Positions 33,997 through 38,200 of a stretch of DNA of 38,200 nucleotides are shown piece by piece. Origin of the DNA: Acidobacteriota bacterium (GTDB lineage: Bacteria > Acidobacteriota > Terriglobia > JAJPHL01 > JAPKYU01). Every line of letters begins with the position of its first letter. The first letter of the stretch is position 1. The position numbers and the translations under genes are program-made. The notes beneath the pieces were generated by a model. It was not told where the DNA came from. It saw only the letters and a list, made by a program, of their open reading frames with translations, and did not search any database. The stretch spans positions 1 through 38,200 of the forward strand of contig JAPKYU010000403.1 in assembly GCA_026394175.1 (NCBI GenBank). The letters are read 5' to 3'.

Positions 33997-34007
33997 CACA
34001 AGCTCCT

Positions 34008-34441
34008 GTTAAGGGAAAGTATAACACTGATGGAGCCCGCTCCAGCCGGCTGGTTGTCGATGACGGGAGCCGGTGCTCCGCCATTCATCGTTATTGATCC
34101 GAGTTTATCCGTGGTGAATTCGGGCGGATGGGCCGGGGCACGCCTACCTCGCAAATCCCTGTCCGAGCTTTATTTCCTTTGTTTTCAATGCCCGGTTGCC
34201 TCCAACGGCCGCAAAAGCTTGATACGTATGTCGTCAACGGGTTGACGGCTCTCGGCTGGCGGCTATCGGCTGACGGCTACCGGTCAACGGCTCTGGTTTC
34301 CCCAACCACCAACCGTCAGCCGTCAGCCGATTCACCGCAGTTGGGCCTTTCCTCGCGGCAGCTTTTGAGGTAGATTGCTTTCTTGCGCAACGTGCGTGGT
34401 TTACCGTTCGCTCGATTAAACAGCCGACAGGAGAACCGCCT
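34008..34441. other. Intergenic region with period-10 and heptad repeats
   Basis: No gene seen. It holds a short period-10 pattern near 34102-34121 (TTGATCCGAG, TTTATCCGTG) and heptad array R10. An AGGAG site just before 34442 serves the next operon. Confidence 0.5.
34233..34330. repeat. Heptad array R10 (GGCTGAC words, inverted arms)
   Basis: Fourteen words in one register: GTCAACG, GGTTGAC, GGCTCTC, GGCTGGC, GGCTATC, GGCTGAC, GGCTACC, GGTCAAC, GGCTCTG, GTTTCCC, CAACCAC, CAACCGT, CAGCCGT, CAGCCGA. The left words are complementary to the right ones, so it can fold into a hairpin. It ends about 110 bases before the molybdoenzyme operon. Confidence 0.93.
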
Positions 34442-35087
34442 ATGAGGAGGGACAAGCCCAAGACCCCGGAACGGGGCAGGAAGGGATTGTCACGCCGGGA
34501 TTTCTTCCGCGGCGCGGGCGTGGCCGTCCCCACTGGACTGCTGGCCAGCCAGGCGAAAGCGCCGAAGGCGGCCAAGGCGCCCGCCGGCGCAGCGCCCATG
34601 CTCGGCCCAGGCAGAGTTCCAATCACCCTGCGCATCAACGGCAAGGTGGAGAAGCTGGAACTGGAGCCGCGCGTCACCTTGCTGGACGCGATGCGCAACT
34701 ATCTCGATATCACCGGGGCCAAGAAGGTGTGCGACCGCGGGACGTGCGGCACCTGCACGGTCATCATGGGCGGGGACGCGGTCTACGCCTGCCAAGTCCT
34801 GGCCATCGAGGCCCAGGGCAAAGCCATTACCACCATCGAGGGGCTGAATGCCGGCGAACAACTGCACCCCATGTCACAGGCCTTCGTGAACAACGACGCC
34901 CAGCAGTGCGGCTATTGCACGCCCGGCTTCGTGGTGGCCTGCAAGGCCTTTCTGGACAAGCACCCGAACCCCACCCGCGAGCAAATCCGGCGCGGGCTGG
35001 GCGGCAATCTCTGCCGTTGCGGCACCTACACCGGCATCGAACGGGCCGTGCTGGAAGCCGCCAAGGCGGTGAAAGGAGGGAGCGCTC

Positions 35088-35095
<8 letters not shown>
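34442..35095 (+). CDS. Xanthine dehydrogenase family [2Fe-2S] subunit, Tat-exported
   Basis: A protein of 217 residues. A twin-arginine motif (SRRDFF, 17-22) and an Ala-rich stretch precede the ferredoxin domain. The plant-type [2Fe-2S] cysteines are C97, C102, C105 (CDRGTCGTC) and C117; the second cluster uses C156, C159, C191 and C193 (QCGYCTPGF, CRCGTYTG). All eight are present. It passes electrons between the molybdenum centre and FAD, as in CoxS and YagT. Tat export of the folded complex fits the periplasmic aldehyde oxidoreductases of the YagTSR/PaoABC type. It overlaps the next gene by eight bases. Confidence 0.93.
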
Positions 35096-37246
<2,151 letters not shown>

Positions 37247-37247
<1 letters not shown>

Positions 37248-38200
37248 TGCAGGCCTTCGAATATACCGCTCCGACCACCAAGGAGCAGGCTGTTCAGGCG
37301 CTGGCCGCCAACTGGGGCGAAACCGAAGTGCTGGCTGGCGGCACCGACCTGCTCAGCGTGATGAAGGACTACATCGCCACGCCCCGCCGCGTGGTCGATA
37401 TCAAGGGCGTCAAGGAACTGTACGGCATCACGCCCCGGGCCGGAGGGCTGCGCATCGGCGCGCTGGTCACCTTCGACCAACTGATCGCCAGCGCGGCGGT
37501 GAAGCAGCAGTATCCGTCGCTGGTGCAGGCAGCCGAAGGCGTCACCAGCCAGCAGGTCCGCGCCCGCGGCACCGTGGGCGGCGATTTGTGCCAGCGGCCG
37601 CGCTGCTGGTACTACCGCGCCGGCTTCGGCCTGCTGGCCCAGGACAACGGCAAGCCGCTGGTTCCGGACGGCGAGAACAAGTACCACGCCGTTTTCGGCG
37701 GCGGCCCCGCTTATTTCGTCAGCCCCTCCAGCCTGGGGCCAGCGCTGGTGGCCCTGGACGCCAAAGTGCGATTGTTCGGCCCCGCGGGGGCCAGGGAAGT
37801 GGCGGCGGCCGACTTCTTCGTGGCGCCCAAGACCAACGACCAGCGCGAGAACGTCCTCAAGCCCAACGAAATCCTTACCGAGATCGTCCTCCCGCCGCCG
37901 GCCGGACGCAATGCCACCTATGAAGTGCGGCAGAGAACCGCCCTGGACTGGCCGCTGGCGGCTGCCGCGGTGGTTCTGAAGCTGGAAGGGAAGAAAATCG
38001 TCAACGCGCGTGTGGTTCTCGGCCACGTGGCGCCCGTTCCCTGGCGCTCGAAACCGGCCGAGGACGCGCTCAACGGCAAGACGGTCAGCGAACAGTTGGC
38101 CGCCCAGGCCGGGGAGGCGGCGGTGCGGGAGGCGCAACCGCTCAACGGCAACCGCTACAAGGTGCAACTGGCGCGAGTGGCGGTGAAGCGCGCCATCCTG
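37247..38200 (+). CDS. Xanthine dehydrogenase family FAD-binding subunit, partial
   Basis: The ATG at 37247 overlaps the previous stop by one base (TAATG), with AAGGAGG upstream. The frame stays open for 318 codons to the window edge. FAD-binding motifs are LAGGTDLL (29-36) and ARGTVGGDLCQRPRCWYYR (107-124); C115 and C120 are in the region where YagS-type subunits may hold an extra Fe-S cluster, but no further cysteines follow nearby. With the two upstream subunits this makes a complete small-large-medium operon. The 3' end lies outside the window. Confidence 0.92.

Noticed and set aside
25394-34007. A classic tRNA-integrated island with attachment-site duplication
   Set aside because: No tyrosine or serine integrase and no repeat of the tRNA 3' end were found in the window, so only an insertion-rich region is claimed.

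Overview
The window looks like chromosomal DNA of an acidobacterium, most likely of the Solibacteres/Bryobacterales type. This rests on family content rather than a marker gene: high GC, an Oar-like TonB receptor with an N-terminal carboxypeptidase-regulatory domain, Tat-exported Gfo/Idh/MocA oxidoreductases, many two-component and ECF regulators, eukaryotic-type kinase debris, and transposase types I associate with Solibacter. No rRNA and no CRISPR array were seen. One tRNA is present (tRNA-Pro, GGG).

Layout. 1-1160: heptad repeats and a BrnT-type toxin with a CopG-like antitoxin. 1163-5847: sugar and carbohydrate genes (Gfo/Idh/MocA oxidoreductase, AP-endonuclease-2-type sugar isomerase/epimerase, RmlC-like epimerase on the other strand, a Tat-exported protein suggestive of an alpha-toroid fold, a 59-residue ORF). 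5881-8983: ispG and a divergent membrane HD-GYP c-di-GMP phosphodiesterase. 9265-13532: a gliding-type ABC operon on the minus strand (GldA ATPase, GldF permease, a broken GldG-like gene, a DUF4340 protein). 13829-17077: a TonB-dependent receptor. 17154-20603: a minus-strand operon of two small exported proteins, a sensor kinase and a sigma-54 response regulator. 20842-22325: an ECF promoter, ECF sigma factor and anti-sigma factor. 22383-25118: uxaC and uxaE for hexuronate catabolism. 25317-25393: tRNA-Pro. 25406 to about 34007: an accessory island with a dead IS, a LuxR regulator, a secreted LAS-type metallopeptidase, two tandem paralogous secreted proteins, an IS66 remnant, two broken copies of a small gene, and a MazEF-like module lying in a kinase remnant. 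34442-38200: a three-subunit xanthine-dehydrogenase-family molybdoenzyme, the last subunit cut by the window edge.

The strongest signal outside the genes is a set of ten intergenic arrays of degenerate heptads (period 7). Each locus uses its own word (TCAGCTA, GCGGAGT, TAATTC, CAGGTTC, AACGTTC, GTGCTGA, ATGAGTT, GGCTGAC and so on). Many are arranged as two inverted arms, and in most the 7-base register continues through the loop. Several start at, or contain, the stop codon of the gene next to them. Shorter period-9 and period-10 arrays of the same style also occur. The core genome carries these arrays; the accessory island between 25.4 and 34 kb does not, and is rich in pseudogenes instead.
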